NCBI GenBank assembly: GCA_964445815.1
Contig: CAYULW010000004.1
Span: forward strand, 444,087 to 508,086
DNA length: 64,000 nt
Direction: 5' to 3'
Source of the DNA: CAYULW01 sp964445815
Lineage (GTDB): Bacteria > Bacteroidota > Bacteroidia > Flavobacteriales_E > Vicingaceae
How positions within the stretch are numbered: the stretch's first letter is position 1; each line of letters begins with the position of its first letter. The translations under genes were made by a program, and so were the position numbers. The notes below the pieces were generated by a model. The model did not search any database and was not told the DNA's origin. It saw only the letters and a program-made list of their open reading frames with translations. This document shows, piece by piece, positions 33,609-42,582 of this stretch.

Positions 33609-33941
33609 TTAATGTGCACAACTCACACAAGCCTTAGTTTGTGGCCTTAGCATGAGTCGCCCTATTGGAATGGTGTTGCCACATCTTTTACATAGACCAA
33701 AGTCGGAATTTTCGATTTGTTTTAGGGCTTCTTTCATGGCATGCAATTTTGTTTCTGCTTTTCTGAGAGCAGCTTCATTAATGCTTTTATTGTTAATGGC
33801 ATCCATACGACTTATGCGACCGATTGCATTTTCAGGAGCTATGGGTTTAACCATTTCTTTGAGTTCTTCGATGTCTTTTTCGAGTTGAAGACTCTCTTCT
33901 GACAACTTATTTTTCAGCACTTTTCTTTCCGCTTCAGTCAT
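33609..33941 (-). CDS. DksA/TraR-family zinc-finger protein
   Basis: A 110-residue protein with an N-terminal coiled coil and a C-terminal C4 zinc finger (LCKRCGNTIPIGRL, then ACVSCAH). Family members bind the RNA polymerase secondary channel and, in some cases, ppGpp. The coiled-coil tip has no clear DA(x)DxA motif, so function may differ from DksA. It is expressed from a promoter that overlaps, back to back, that of the DUF4442 gene. Confidence 0.88.
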   Translation of the reverse strand: MTEAERKVLKNKLSEESLQLEKDIEELKEMVKPIAPENAIGRISRMDAINNKSINEAALRKAETKLHAMKEALKQIENSDFGLCKRCGNTIPIGRLMLRPQTKACVSCAH

Positions 33942-33946
33942 TTTGC

Positions 33947-33966
33947 TAAGTTTGAAGACAAACTTA
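33947..33966. promoter_or_regulatory. Palindromic, overlapping divergent promoters of dksA-like and DUF4442 genes
   Basis: TAAGTTTG-AAGA-CAAACTTA is a perfect palindrome. Plus strand TAAGTTTG (33947-33954) is a -7 box for the DUF4442 gene at 33977; minus strand TAAGTTTG (33959-33966) is a -7 box for the dksA-like gene at 33941. Confidence 0.6.
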
Positions 33967-33976
33967 ATGCATACAG

Positions 33977-34480
33977 ATGGATTTCAACAAATGGCTTGAT
34001 TTGGCGCGTCAAAGTAAATTCGGCTTATGGAAGTTAAATTTTGCCTTATTGCGTTTTGTGCCTTTTAATAAACCTCATGGGTTTAAAGTGATACAATTAG
34101 ATGAATACCTTGTCAAAGTCAAGATGCCTTACAAGAGAAGCAATTTGAATCATATTAAAGGTTTGCACGCCTGTGGTTTGGCGACTGCTGCCGAATACAG
34201 TTCAGGTTTACTTTTATTGTCGCATTTGGGCATGAAAAAGTACAGAATCATTATGGAATCACTGGAGGCTAAGTACCATTACCAAGGAAAAATGCCTGCG
34301 ATTGCAACCTTTAAAATGGACGAGGAAGAGCTTAGAAAGAGCATTTTAGAACCATTGAAAACACAGGAAAGTGTTATTAAACAATGTCAGGTTGAGGTTC
34401 ATGATACAGACGGCAATCATCTCTGTACGGTAAAAACCAATTGGCAAATCAAGAGTTGGCAGAAGGTGAAAACGAAATAG
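33977..34480 (+). CDS. DUF4442/PaaI-like hotdog-fold thioesterase
   Basis: A 167-residue single hotdog domain. KMPYKRSNLNHIKGLHACGL and TAAEYSSGLLLLSHL fit the DUF4442 branch of the thioesterase superfamily, with Asn-His and Gly in place of the classical catalytic Asp/Glu helix. A CoA-thioester substrate is likely, but unnamed. Monocistronic; shares a back-to-back promoter with the dksA-like gene. Confidence 0.82.
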   Translation: MDFNKWLDLARQSKFGLWKLNFALLRFVPFNKPHGFKVIQLDEYLVKVKMPYKRSNLNHIKGLHACGLATAAEYSSGLLLLSHLGMKKYRIIMESLEAKYHYQGKMPAIATFKMDEEELRKSILEPLKTQESVIKQCQVEVHDTDGNHLCTVKTNWQIKSWQKVKTK

Positions 34481-34488
34481 GGGCGAAA

Positions 34489-34983
34489 CTAGGCGCTTAA
34501 TCGCTTTTGAAGGTCAACCATTTTTATAGCACTAATGGCCGCTTCATCACCTTTGTTGCCATATTTTCCGCCACTTCGGTCAATGGCTTGTTGCATGGTA
34601 TTGTCAGTTAATACACCAAATATAACCGGTCTGTTATACTTTAAGGCCACATCTTTAATGCCTTGGCTTACACCTTGACAAACAAAATCAAAATGTTTGG
34701 TTTCTCCCTGAATAACCGAACCTAAACAAATGACGGCGTCCCACTTTTTTGTTTCCAGTAAAAATTGAGCCGCACTAGGGAGTTCAAAACTTCCGGGGAC
34801 ATAAACGATCGTCAGATCTTCAGGAAGAATTCCATATTTAAGCAAAGTTGTTTTGGCCCCATTAAGTAATCCATTGGTGATCTTGGCATTCCATTCTGCG
34901 ACTGCAATGGCGATCTTCATGCCTTTTGCTGAAGGCACTTGATTGGAATCGTGATCAGAAAGATTTTGATTGGCAGTCGCCAT
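34489..34983 (-). CDS. ribH: 6,7-dimethyl-8-ribityllumazine synthase
   Basis: This 164-residue enzyme makes lumazine in riboflavin synthesis. IAVAEWNAKITNGLLNGAKT, VYVPGSFELPSAAQFLL, AVICLGSVIQGETKHFDFVC (catalytic His) and GVLTDNTMQQAIDRSGGKYG are classical. It directly follows the TPR gene (no gap), so they are co-transcribed. Confidence 0.97.
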   Translation of the reverse strand: MATANQNLSDHDSNQVPSAKGMKIAIAVAEWNAKITNGLLNGAKTTLLKYGILPEDLTIVYVPGSFELPSAAQFLLETKKWDAVICLGSVIQGETKHFDFVCQGVSQGIKDVALKYNRPVIFGVLTDNTMQQAIDRSGGKYGNKGDEAAISAIKMVDLQKRLSA

Positions 34984-35670
34984 TTAGTTGGTAAAAGATT
35001 CTGCTCTGGCAATCATCTTTTCGACATTACTAGATTCAGTAGACTTTGGATAGTCGCTCTTGATTTTTTTATATCGTTCCAACGCCGCTTCATAATTACC
35101 CAGTAACTCGTAAGTTCTTCCTGCCTTCATTAAATATTGAGGAGATGAGAAATCATTGCTTTTTCGCTCAGATGCCTTATCGTAATGCGAAGCCGCTTTT
35201 CCCAAATCGCCCAGTTCCATATATGCATCGCCAATCATGCCAATAGCCAAAGTTCCAAGGATGTAATCTTCCTTGTCAAAATCTTCCAGTTCTTGGATGG
35301 CAGCTTCGTATTGTCCTAGCCTTAAATAGGATGCACCAAGATAATAATGAGCAAGATTACCGGTTCTGGTACTGCTGTAATCATCAGCAATTTCTAAAAA
35401 TCCTGGATTTAAACCGTCTCCGTTAATGGCAAGGTTTAAAGAGTCCTTTTGAAAATACTTTTCTGCCATAAAGCTATTCACCTGAGCTTCTTCTTCAAGA
35501 GGAGCTAGATAAAAACTCTGGTAAGCAAAATATCCGCCTATGACGATAACTAAAGCTGCAACAATACCGGTTAATACATTTTTGTTTTCTTCAACAAAGG
35601 TTTCCGTTTTGCTGTATACCTCTTCAACATCTACAATTAGCTCGTCGTTTTTATTCTGTTTCTTAGACAT
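34984..35670 (-). CDS. Membrane-anchored TPR protein (YfgM/UPF0070-like)
   Basis: About 228 residues from the Met at 35670; a longer frame to 35697 would run into its own -7 box and is rejected. A transmembrane helix (NVLTGIVAALVIVIGGYFAY) sits at about residues 40-60, followed by periplasmic TPR repeats (YLGASYLRLGQYEAAIQELE, AYMELGDLGKAASHYD, YELLGNYEAALERYKKIKS). YfgM-type proteins work with SecYEG and periplasmic chaperones; here this is only a likely role. First gene of the pair with ribH. Confidence 0.85.
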   Translation of the reverse strand: MSKKQNKNDELIVDVEEVYSKTETFVEENKNVLTGIVAALVIVIGGYFAYQSFYLAPLEEEAQVNSFMAEKYFQKDSLNLAINGDGLNPGFLEIADDYSSTRTGNLAHYYLGASYLRLGQYEAAIQELEDFDKEDYILGTLAIGMIGDAYMELGDLGKAASHYDKASERKSNDFSSPQYLMKAGRTYELLGNYEAALERYKKIKSDYPKSTESSNVEKMIARAESFTN

Positions 35671-35694
35671 AATCTGCTGTGTTTTTGCAAGCCG

Positions 35695-35702
35695 CAAAAA
35701 TA
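35695..35702 (-). promoter_or_regulatory. -7 promoter box for the TPR-ribH pair
   Basis: The minus strand reads TATTTTTG (TAnnTTTG), ending 24 nt before the Met at 35670. Confidence 0.5.
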
Positions 35703-35772
35703 GTTTTTTTTTCGAAGAACAAATTTTTTAACAAGAACTATTCACCACAACGCTTTGGCTAATTTTACGGTC

Positions 35773-36882
35773 ATGTTTTTGCAAAAACTTCATGCCTTAA
35801 ATTTTAAAAACTACGACGAGATCAATTTGGATTTTTCATCTAACATCAATTGTATTTTAGGTGATAATGGTGAAGGAAAGACAAATGTATTGGATGCCAT
35901 ATTTTACTTGGCTTTTTGCAAGAGCTATTTTAATCCTGCCGATTCGCAAATCATCAAACATGAACAGCCTTATATGGTAGTTCAGGGAGAGTTTATAAAA
36001 AATGAACAAAGCGAAAACATTTATTGCGGATTGAAGTTAGGACAGAAGAAACAATTCAAGCGCAATAAAAAGGAATACGAGAAACTGGCAGATCACATTG
36101 GATTAATTCCTTTGGTGATGATTTCTCCTGCTGACTCTGCGTTGATTTTGGAAGGAAGTGAAGTGCGCCGTCGCTTTTTAGATTTGATTGTTTCTCAATA
36201 CGATAGGGCTTACTTGTCTCACTTGATACAATACAATAAGGCTCTGGCGCAGCGCAACCGTTTACTTAAGAAGTTCCAAGAGATCAGAAGTTTTGATGAA
36301 GAAAGTTTGCAGATATGGGATGAACAATTGAAGAACTACGGTCAACCGGTGTATGAAGCAAGAAAACAATTCGTTGAAGAGTTCATTCCCTTATTTCAGG
36401 AGCAATACGACTTTATCAGTGAGAAAAAGGAAAAAGTACATCTGATTTTTGATTCTCAACTGAATCATCAATCCTTTGAAGAAGGCTTGTTAGCGAATCG
36501 GGATAAAGACCGAAGAAGAACCTATTCTACTTTAGGTGTGCATAAAGATGATTTGCTATTTGAGTTGGGTGATAAACCATTGAAGAAGTTTGGTTCGCAA
36601 GGACAGCAAAAAACCTATCTTCTGGCTTTAAAGTTGGCACAATCGAAATTTTTGAGTCAAATCATGGACACCAAGCCTATTTTGCTGTTAGATGACATTT
36701 ACGATAAGTTGGACGATAAACGCATATCCAGATTGATGGAGGTGGTACAAAGTGATATTTTTGGGCAGGTGTTTATTAGTGATACAAGTATTGAAAGATT
36801 GCCGCATTTGTTTAGCGATCTGAAGTCGGACTTCAAGTATTTCATTGTTAAAGAAGGGGAGGTGAACAATGGCAGATCATAA
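35773..36882 (+). CDS. recF: DNA replication and repair protein RecF
   Basis: An ABC-type ATPase of about 369 residues that loads RecA through RecOR. The ATG at 35773 (MFLQKLHALNFKNYDEINLD) is preferred to an in-frame TTG at 35755. Walker A is GDNGEGKTNVLDAI, the signature region FGSQGQQKTYLLALKLAQ, Walker B PILLLDDIYDKLD. A -7-like TAATTTTA ends 5 nt before the ATG. The gene begins an operon with the DUF721, DUF6913-like and dapA genes. Confidence 0.95.
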   Translation: MFLQKLHALNFKNYDEINLDFSSNINCILGDNGEGKTNVLDAIFYLAFCKSYFNPADSQIIKHEQPYMVVQGEFIKNEQSENIYCGLKLGQKKQFKRNKKEYEKLADHIGLIPLVMISPADSALILEGSEVRRRFLDLIVSQYDRAYLSHLIQYNKALAQRNRLLKKFQEIRSFDEESLQIWDEQLKNYGQPVYEARKQFVEEFIPLFQEQYDFISEKKEKVHLIFDSQLNHQSFEEGLLANRDKDRRRTYSTLGVHKDDLLFELGDKPLKKFGSQGQQKTYLLALKLAQSKFLSQIMDTKPILLLDDIYDKLDDKRISRLMEVVQSDIFGQVFISDTSIERLPHLFSDLKSDFKYFIVKEGEVNNGRS

Positions 36883-37159
36883 AGAGCGTCCCATGAAAGA
36901 ACTGATCAATCAAATGCTGAGAGCTTATGGTTTAGGTGATAAGCTAGATGAAATGACTTTGGTAAAAAGCTGGGAAAAGGTGGTTGGTAAAATGATCAGT
37001 AAGCACACCTCTGACATATACTTCAAAGCAGGGGTCTTGTATGTTAGCTTAGATTCATCGACAGTAAGGCAAGAACTGGCTTATGCCAAAACAGCTTTGG
37101 TTGAACGCTTGAATAGAGAAGTGGGTAAACGCATTTTAAAAGAGATTGTCTTGAAATGA
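36869..37159 (+). CDS. DUF721 (DciA-like) protein
   Basis: A 96-residue DciA-type protein with the conserved WEKVVGKMISKHTS, YVSLDSSTVRQELAYAK and a C-terminal KEIVLK. DciA is the ancestral loader of DnaB helicase, and the pairing with recF is known. It overlaps recF by 14 bp and the next gene by 4 bp. Short members may be functionally different from full DciA. Confidence 0.88.
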   Translation: MADHKERPMKELINQMLRAYGLGDKLDEMTLVKSWEKVVGKMISKHTSDIYFKAGVLYVSLDSSTVRQELAYAKTALVERLNREVGKRILKEIVLK

Positions 37160-37680
37160 AGGGCTTAAGAAAATTGGTATTGAAGCAAAAGGCAAATCGA
37201 GTAAAACGCAAGGTAGAGTTTGTCTCTTTAGAGCGCTGTGGGTCGGCCTTTATTCTTTATAACTGTGATCAGGAATCCAGAGAGAAGCGAGTACGTCAAT
37301 TGGCGAGAGAGTTGAAAGAAGAGGGTTTAAAAGTCACTACTCTGGGGTATTTTTCTAAAAGTGGAAAAAATCAGGAAAAGCCTTTAGATGAATTGGATTA
37401 CTACTATTTTGATAAAAAAGACCTCAATTATTTGGGGCAATTCAATAAGGTACAACACAAGAAGTTGATTGCTCAACCTTTTGGGGTCATGATTGACTTG
37501 AATTTAAAAGAGGATTTTCCATTGCAATACATTGCAAGCCTTTCAAAGGCAAGATTCAAAGTAGGAGGAGATAATCGCTATTCACAGCAGGTTTATGACA
37601 TGAGCATCAGTCAACAAAGTAAAGATTTGGATGATCTGATTCACCAGATCCTACATTATTTAAAAATGATTAAGAATTAA
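37156..37680 (+). CDS. DUF6913-like conserved protein
   Basis: A 174-residue soluble protein, basic at the N-terminus, with LDELDYYYFDKKDLNYLG, PFGVMIDLNLKEDFPLQYIA and ARFKVGG. I recall this as a conserved unknown family of Bacteroidota often beside dapA; the domain name is from memory. It begins inside the DUF721 stop region and ends 1 nt before dapA. Confidence 0.7.
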   Translation: MKGLRKLVLKQKANRVKRKVEFVSLERCGSAFILYNCDQESREKRVRQLARELKEEGLKVTTLGYFSKSGKNQEKPLDELDYYYFDKKDLNYLGQFNKVQHKKLIAQPFGVMIDLNLKEDFPLQYIASLSKARFKVGGDNRYSQQVYDMSISQQSKDLDDLIHQILHYLKMIKN

Positions 37681-37681
37681 T

Positions 37682-38563
37682 ATGAAGCAGTTTAATGGTA
37701 CAGGAGTGGCTTTGGTTACTCCATTCTTGGAAGACAAAACCATCGATTTTGAAGCATTGAGTCGCTTGGTCAACCATGTTATAGATGGTGGCTTGGACTA
37801 TCTTGTGGTTTTAGGAACAACAGGTGAAACGGCAACTTTGAGTTTTAAAGAACAAGAGCAGGTTTTAGCACATGTTAAATCTGTAAATAATGGTCGTTTG
37901 CCAATAGTATTGGGCATAGGAGGGAATAATACATCTGCGGTAATTGAGAACTATCATCAATTTGATTTACAAGGTGTCTCAGCCATCTTAACCGCTAGTC
38001 CTTACTACAATAAACCCACGCAAGAAGGCATTTATCAGCATTACAAAACTCTGGCTGAAGCAAGTCCTTTGCCAATCATTTTGTACAATGTTCCCGGTAG
38101 AACAGCATCTAACGTGACTGCAGAAACAACACTGCGCTTGGCTCGTGATTTTGAAAATGTAATAGGCATTAAAGAAGCTTCTGCAAATATGGATCAGGTG
38201 ATGCAAATTTTGAAACACAAGCCTGATGATTTCTTTGTGACTTCAGGTGAAGATGCTTTGGCTTTTCCCATGACGGTTCTAGGTGGAGTGGGAGTGATCT
38301 CCGTGGTGGCCAATGCTTATCCAAAATACTTTTCAGACATGATCAGAGCTGCCCAAAATGCTAAGATAGATAAAGCCAATGAGCTACACTATCTGCTTTT
38401 AGATTTCATCAATCTGCTTTTTGCCGAAGGCAATCCGGGAGGTGTAAAAGCTGCTTTAAAGTACATGAACATTTGTTTAGAAGATATGCGACAACCGCTT
38501 TGGCCGGTATCTGAGAGCTTAAGGGAACGATTGAAAGCAGAAATCGATGCAATTGCTTCTTAA
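37682..38563 (+). CDS. dapA: 4-hydroxy-tetrahydrodipicolinate synthase
   Basis: A 293-residue TIM-barrel enzyme of the diaminopimelate/lysine pathway that condenses pyruvate with aspartate semialdehyde. GTTGETATLSFKEQ, the Tyr in ILYNVPGRTASN and the Schiff-base Lys 164 in GIKEASANMDQV are clear. It is the fourth gene of the recF operon, and its last 17 bp overlap the lipoprotein gene. Confidence 0.97.
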   Translation: MKQFNGTGVALVTPFLEDKTIDFEALSRLVNHVIDGGLDYLVVLGTTGETATLSFKEQEQVLAHVKSVNNGRLPIVLGIGGNNTSAVIENYHQFDLQGVSAILTASPYYNKPTQEGIYQHYKTLAEASPLPIILYNVPGRTASNVTAETTLRLARDFENVIGIKEASANMDQVMQILKHKPDDFFVTSGEDALAFPMTVLGGVGVISVVANAYPKYFSDMIRAAQNAKIDKANELHYLLLDFINLLFAEGNPGGVKAALKYMNICLEDMRQPLWPVSESLRERLKAEIDAIAS

Positions 38564-39122
38564 AAAGGGATGCTTCCTTTTCTGTTTCTCTTTTCTTTTG
38601 ATAAGCGCTTGCCAAAAGGAACGTGAGTCACAGGATTGTAGTACAAAGGTTTGTAGACCTGATGAACAGTGTATTGGTGAACGTTGTGTGCCAATAAAAA
38701 ATGTGAGTTATGACCCAAATACGGGAGAGCAAATACCACCCAATAAATTACTTCTTAAACAAATTGATATCGTTCGTTTCCCTCCAAAATCCTTTCAGGG
38801 TGCACCGTGGGATTCTGCAAGTGGCCCTGACTTGTATCTGACTTTATATCAGTCTACACAGCCGATATGGTTAGCTCCATCAACGATTAATGATGCACAA
38901 ACAGGAACGGAATATTCATTGATTCTTAATCCTGCAATAGAATTAAAAAATTATAGAGAATTACATACGTTTTATCTCTATGATGATGACGGTAATCTTG
39001 TGGATGAATTTGTTGGTGGTCTATTGTTTACACCTTATACTGATACAAATGGTTTTCCTGATGATCAATTATTAGATACGAGAGGAGTGGTCGCTTTCAG
39101 AGTATACTATAATTATCAGTGA
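38547..39122 (+). CDS. Predicted Cys-rich lipoprotein
   Basis: A 191-residue protein with lipoprotein signal (FSFLLISACQKERES; Cys near 22) and a Cys-containing first segment (CSTKVCRPDEQCIGERC) that looks like a small disulfide module. A beta-rich part, KQIDIVRFPPKSFQGAPWDS and GPDLYLTLYQ, follows and resembles a C2-type sandwich. The start overlaps the dapA end; function unknown. Confidence 0.75.
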   Translation: MQLLLKKGCFLFCFSFLLISACQKERESQDCSTKVCRPDEQCIGERCVPIKNVSYDPNTGEQIPPNKLLLKQIDIVRFPPKSFQGAPWDSASGPDLYLTLYQSTQPIWLAPSTINDAQTGTEYSLILNPAIELKNYRELHTFYLYDDDGNLVDEFVGGLLFTPYTDTNGFPDDQLLDTRGVVAFRVYYNYQ

Positions 39123-39136
39123 TGATTTCTAAGAGA

Positions 39137-40087
39137 TCAATTTCGATACAAATTCAAACGCCTTCCCAGTTCCAAGACCCCATAAAAGCTCGCAAAGCAA
39201 AATAATAGCATAATAAAAACACCCAGATAGCCATTGATGTGAATTGAGAGTATTCTTGGCAAGTAAAAAGCGAATAAGAAAATTACCGCACCTAACAGGC
39301 CAATAATGATGCGCTTTGGGCCGTAACCCAAATTAATGGGTACGTTCTTTAACTGGATTTGCAGCAATGTCGCTAAATTGATCCCCATCATACTGCCTAG
39401 AACCGGTTCAGTTACAAAAGGGGCAAATGGCAATAAAATTAAAGGTAAGGCCAAGAAGCCTAGTGTTTTGAAGTTGTGCGTGCGCTTGAGGTAAAAGCCC
39501 GAATTCTTCACCCATCTCAAGAACAACATGGAAACAATAAGGCCAATGGCAAAGCCGGCTAAAACATCCGCTAAGAAATGATAGGCCAGATACAAACGCG
39601 AAATGATGGTGAGTAGAATCATTGCTCCACCCAACCAATAGGTCCATCGTTTACGGAACAGAAGCATTAAGCTGATCCATAAAGCCGTTTGCACAGAAGT
39701 GTGACCAGAGGGAAAGCCATAGCGTTCAAAAGCATCGTTTCGGGTTTCAGATAATATGGATTCGGGTAATAATTCAAAAGCAGATTGGGGCAATTCTGTG
39801 CTAAAATCCTTACCTGTTGGTTCAGCATAAGGGCTAACTAAACCATGGTCTACTTCTGCCGGTCTTGGGTAATTGATGTTTTCTTTTAAACCATTGGTGA
39901 TTAATGCCGTCCAGGCAATTACGTTTAGTAAAACAATGCCTCTTCTAAAATCAAAACCAAAAGCGATAATGAGTATAAAGCCTACTACAAATGGTAAAAG
40001 TCCTAAAATGGAGACCCACTCCATAAGGGCATGAAAGCCCGGAATATTAAGTTGTTGCAGCAGATGATTGATGTTCGTTTGAAACAT
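39137..40087 (-). CDS. PAP2-family membrane phosphatase (polytopic)
   Basis: A 316-residue integral membrane protein. The PAP2 motifs are KENINYPRPAEVD, YGFPSGHTSVQ and SRLYLAYHFLADVLAG; further helices follow to the C-terminus, which is longer than in simple PAP2 proteins. Substrate not predictable. It lies 4 nt after the prenyltransferase gene. Confidence 0.9.
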   Translation of the reverse strand: MFQTNINHLLQQLNIPGFHALMEWVSILGLLPFVVGFILIIAFGFDFRRGIVLLNVIAWTALITNGLKENINYPRPAEVDHGLVSPYAEPTGKDFSTELPQSAFELLPESILSETRNDAFERYGFPSGHTSVQTALWISLMLLFRKRWTYWLGGAMILLTIISRLYLAYHFLADVLAGFAIGLIVSMLFLRWVKNSGFYLKRTHNFKTLGFLALPLILLPFAPFVTEPVLGSMMGINLATLLQIQLKNVPINLGYGPKRIIIGLLGAVIFLFAFYLPRILSIHINGYLGVFIMLLFCFASFYGVLELGRRLNLYRN

Positions 40088-40091
40088 GGAA

Positions 40092-40952
40092 CTAAGTAAA
40101 AAGACTCAATAGAACAAAGATAGAAAACAATACACTAGCGATGCCATTGCTGGTAAAAAAGGCGAGATTCACTTTCGAGAGATCATCAACCTTTACCAAA
40201 CTGTGCTGATAAACCAAAAGCCCTCCAAACAGAGTGAGGCCAATCCAGTAATAAAGGTTAGCTTCTGCATGCAAGCCTGCCCAAATTAAAAATAGAAGAC
40301 AAATGAAGTGAAAGACTTTGGAAAGGCTTAATGCTCCTTTTTTTCCCAATTTAGCCGGAATGGAGTGTAGATTCATTTTTTGGTCAAACTCTACATCTTG
40401 CAAAGCATAAATTAAGTCAAAACCAGAGACCCAAAATAAAACGGCAAAAGAAAAATAGAGGGGGAGTGCAGCAAAGCTTGAGGTGACTGCCAGATATGCA
40501 CCAATGGGGGCTAAAGACAAACCTAAACCCAAAATCAAATGACACAAGGCTGTAAAGCGTTTGGTATAACTGTAACCCAAAATCACCAGCAGAGCGATAG
40601 GACTTAAGTAAAAACAAATGGAATTGATAAAAAAGGTGGTGGTGATAAATAGCAGGCAATTAATCAATACAAAAGTTAAAGCATTTTTCGGGCTTATAGT
40701 TCCACTTGGAATTTCTCTAACCGCCGATGTGCGTTCATTGGCTTTATCAATGTCTCTGTCAATGTATCGGTTAAAGGCCATGGCTGCACTTCGGGCAAAT
40801 ACCATGCATAAGATCACTTTTAAGAGCAATGTAAGATCAAATTCATGAATCGAAAAGCGCAAGCCTAAAGCATAGCCAATAATGGCAAAGGGCAGCGCAA
40901 ATATGGTATGACTGAATTTGACGAGAGATAAAAAGTTAGAGATTGATGACAT
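40092..40952 (-). CDS. UbiA-family prenyltransferase, possibly MqnP
   Basis: A 286-residue membrane enzyme with about eight helices. The two Asp-rich motifs are NRYIDRDIDKANERT and DLIYALQDVEFDQ. The sequence resembles 4-hydroxybenzoate polyprenyltransferases. Because an MqnE homologue is present in the window, the prenylation step of futalosine menaquinone synthesis (MqnP) is a reasonable role, but the substrate is inference. Confidence 0.85.
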   Translation of the reverse strand: MSSISNFLSLVKFSHTIFALPFAIIGYALGLRFSIHEFDLTLLLKVILCMVFARSAAMAFNRYIDRDIDKANERTSAVREIPSGTISPKNALTFVLINCLLFITTTFFINSICFYLSPIALLVILGYSYTKRFTALCHLILGLGLSLAPIGAYLAVTSSFAALPLYFSFAVLFWVSGFDLIYALQDVEFDQKMNLHSIPAKLGKKGALSLSKVFHFICLLFLIWAGLHAEANLYYWIGLTLFGGLLVYQHSLVKVDDLSKVNLAFFTSNGIASVLFSIFVLLSLFT

Positions 40953-40971
40953 GTATCTTATGGATAAATAA

Positions 40972-41018
40972 AAAATGGAATCAGATGAGTTCTTTTATCG
41001 ACCATCTGATTCCATTTT
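40972..41018 (-). terminator. Terminator of lpdA
   Basis: AAAATGGAATCAGATG (40972-40987) pairs with CATCTGATTCCATTTT (41003-41018) with a 15-nt loop; on the minus strand the stem is followed by T-rich sequence. Confidence 0.75.
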
Positions 41019-41037
41019 AAAATCTGTTTACATTAGA

Positions 41038-42426
41038 TTACAAATGAATGACTTCACCGTAAGCTTCTGCTGTTGCTTCCATCACCGCTTCACTCATGGT
41101 CGGGTGAGGGTGAACTGCTTTTAAGATTTCATGCCCTGTCGTTTCCAGCTTTCTGGCGGCAACCAATTCGGCAATCATTTCTGTGACATTGGCGCCAATC
41201 ATGTGCGCACCGAGTAATTCGCCATATTTGGCATCGTAAATGACTTTTACAAAACCGTCTTTATGTCCCGCAGCACTTGCTTTACCGGAAGCAGAGAAAG
41301 GAAATTTACCCACTTTAATATCATAACCGGCTTCTTTGGCTTTTGCTTCAGTATAACCCACAGAAGCAATTTCAGGAGAGCAATATGTACAGCCCGGAAT
41401 ATTATTGTAATCAATAGGCTCAGGAGATTGTCCCGCAATTTTTTCTACGCAGGTGATTCCCTCAGCAGAAGCCACATGTGCTAAAGCTTGTCCGGGTACA
41501 CAATCACCAATGGCATAATAACCATCTATATTGGTGGCATAATAGTCATTCACCATGATTTTACCTTTGTCAGTCGCAATGCCTACATCTTCTAAGCCAA
41601 TGCCTTCAATGTTTGCTGTTACACCAACGGCTGAAAGTACCATATCACAGTCTAAGGTTTCTTCACCCTTCTTGGTTTTTACACTTACTTTGCAGCCATT
41701 ACCTGAAGTATCAACTTTGGTCACTTCAGAATCGGTCATGATCTTAATGCCTGACTTTTTGAAACTTCTGCCCAATTGCTTAGACACTTCTTCATCCTCT
41801 ACAGGAACAATGTTGCTCATGTATTCAACAATGGTCACATCTACACCAATAGAATTGTAGAAATAAGCAAACTCAACACCGATAGCTCCGGAACCGACCA
41901 CTACCATTTTTGAAGGCATTTTTTCCAAGCTCATGGCTTCACGATAGCCGATAATTTTTTTACCGTCCTGAGGCAGGTTAGGCAATACTCTTGAACGACC
42001 ACCTGTCGCAATAATAATGTGTTTTGCGCTTAGTTCTTTGGTTGCACCTTTGTCGTCCGTGACCTCCAATTTTTTGCCGGGTTTTAACTTGCCCATTCCC
42101 ATCACCACATCAATCTTGTTTTTCTTCATCAGAAACTGAATGCCACTACTCATGCCATTGGCAACAGTTCGGCTTCTTTTAATCACATCTGAGAAGTTCA
42201 CTTTGCTATCGCCAACTTCAATGCCATAATCTTTCGCATGTTTGATGTATTCAAACACATTAGCACTTTTCAAAAGTGCCTTAGTAGGGATACATCCCCA
42301 GTTTAAACATACACCACCCAATGATTCTTTCTCAACTATGGCTGTTTTCATTCCCAATTGTGCAGAACGAATGGCAGCAACATATCCGCCGGGTCCGCTT
42401 CCTAAAACAATGACATCATAATTCAT
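41038..42426 (-). CDS. lpdA: Dihydrolipoyl dehydrogenase
   Basis: The 462-residue E3 flavoprotein of 2-oxoacid dehydrogenase complexes. FAD motif GSGPGGYVAAIRSAQLG, redox disulfide Cys 40/Cys 45 in GGVCLNWGCIPTKA, NAD site VVGSGAIGVEFAYFY, and the catalytic His-Glu in HPHPTMSEAVMEA. Monocistronic, followed by a terminator. Confidence 0.97.
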   Translation of the reverse strand: MNYDVIVLGSGPGGYVAAIRSAQLGMKTAIVEKESLGGVCLNWGCIPTKALLKSANVFEYIKHAKDYGIEVGDSKVNFSDVIKRSRTVANGMSSGIQFLMKKNKIDVVMGMGKLKPGKKLEVTDDKGATKELSAKHIIIATGGRSRVLPNLPQDGKKIIGYREAMSLEKMPSKMVVVGSGAIGVEFAYFYNSIGVDVTIVEYMSNIVPVEDEEVSKQLGRSFKKSGIKIMTDSEVTKVDTSGNGCKVSVKTKKGEETLDCDMVLSAVGVTANIEGIGLEDVGIATDKGKIMVNDYYATNIDGYYAIGDCVPGQALAHVASAEGITCVEKIAGQSPEPIDYNNIPGCTYCSPEIASVGYTEAKAKEAGYDIKVGKFPFSASGKASAAGHKDGFVKVIYDAKYGELLGAHMIGANVTEMIAELVAARKLETTGHEILKAVHPHPTMSEAVMEATAEAYGEVIHL

Positions 42427-42543
42427 GCTTCTGATCTTTTAAATTTTGATTGCGAAGTTAGTAAAAAGGAGATTCAAAAAAAGACTTCAACAGTAGATCA
42501 TAAGTGAATGTTTCCAAGACTTTATTTAATCGTTTTTAAAAGC

Positions 42544-42572
42544 TTGTAATACTTAAAAATAAGCTAATTTTG
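42544..42572 (+). promoter_or_regulatory. Promoter of the amine operon
   Basis: TTG (42544-42546), an 18-nt spacer and TAATTTTG (42565-42572). Transcription would start near 42578, immediately before a terminator-like hairpin. Confidence 0.6.
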
Positions 42573-42582
42573 GCTGCTAAAT

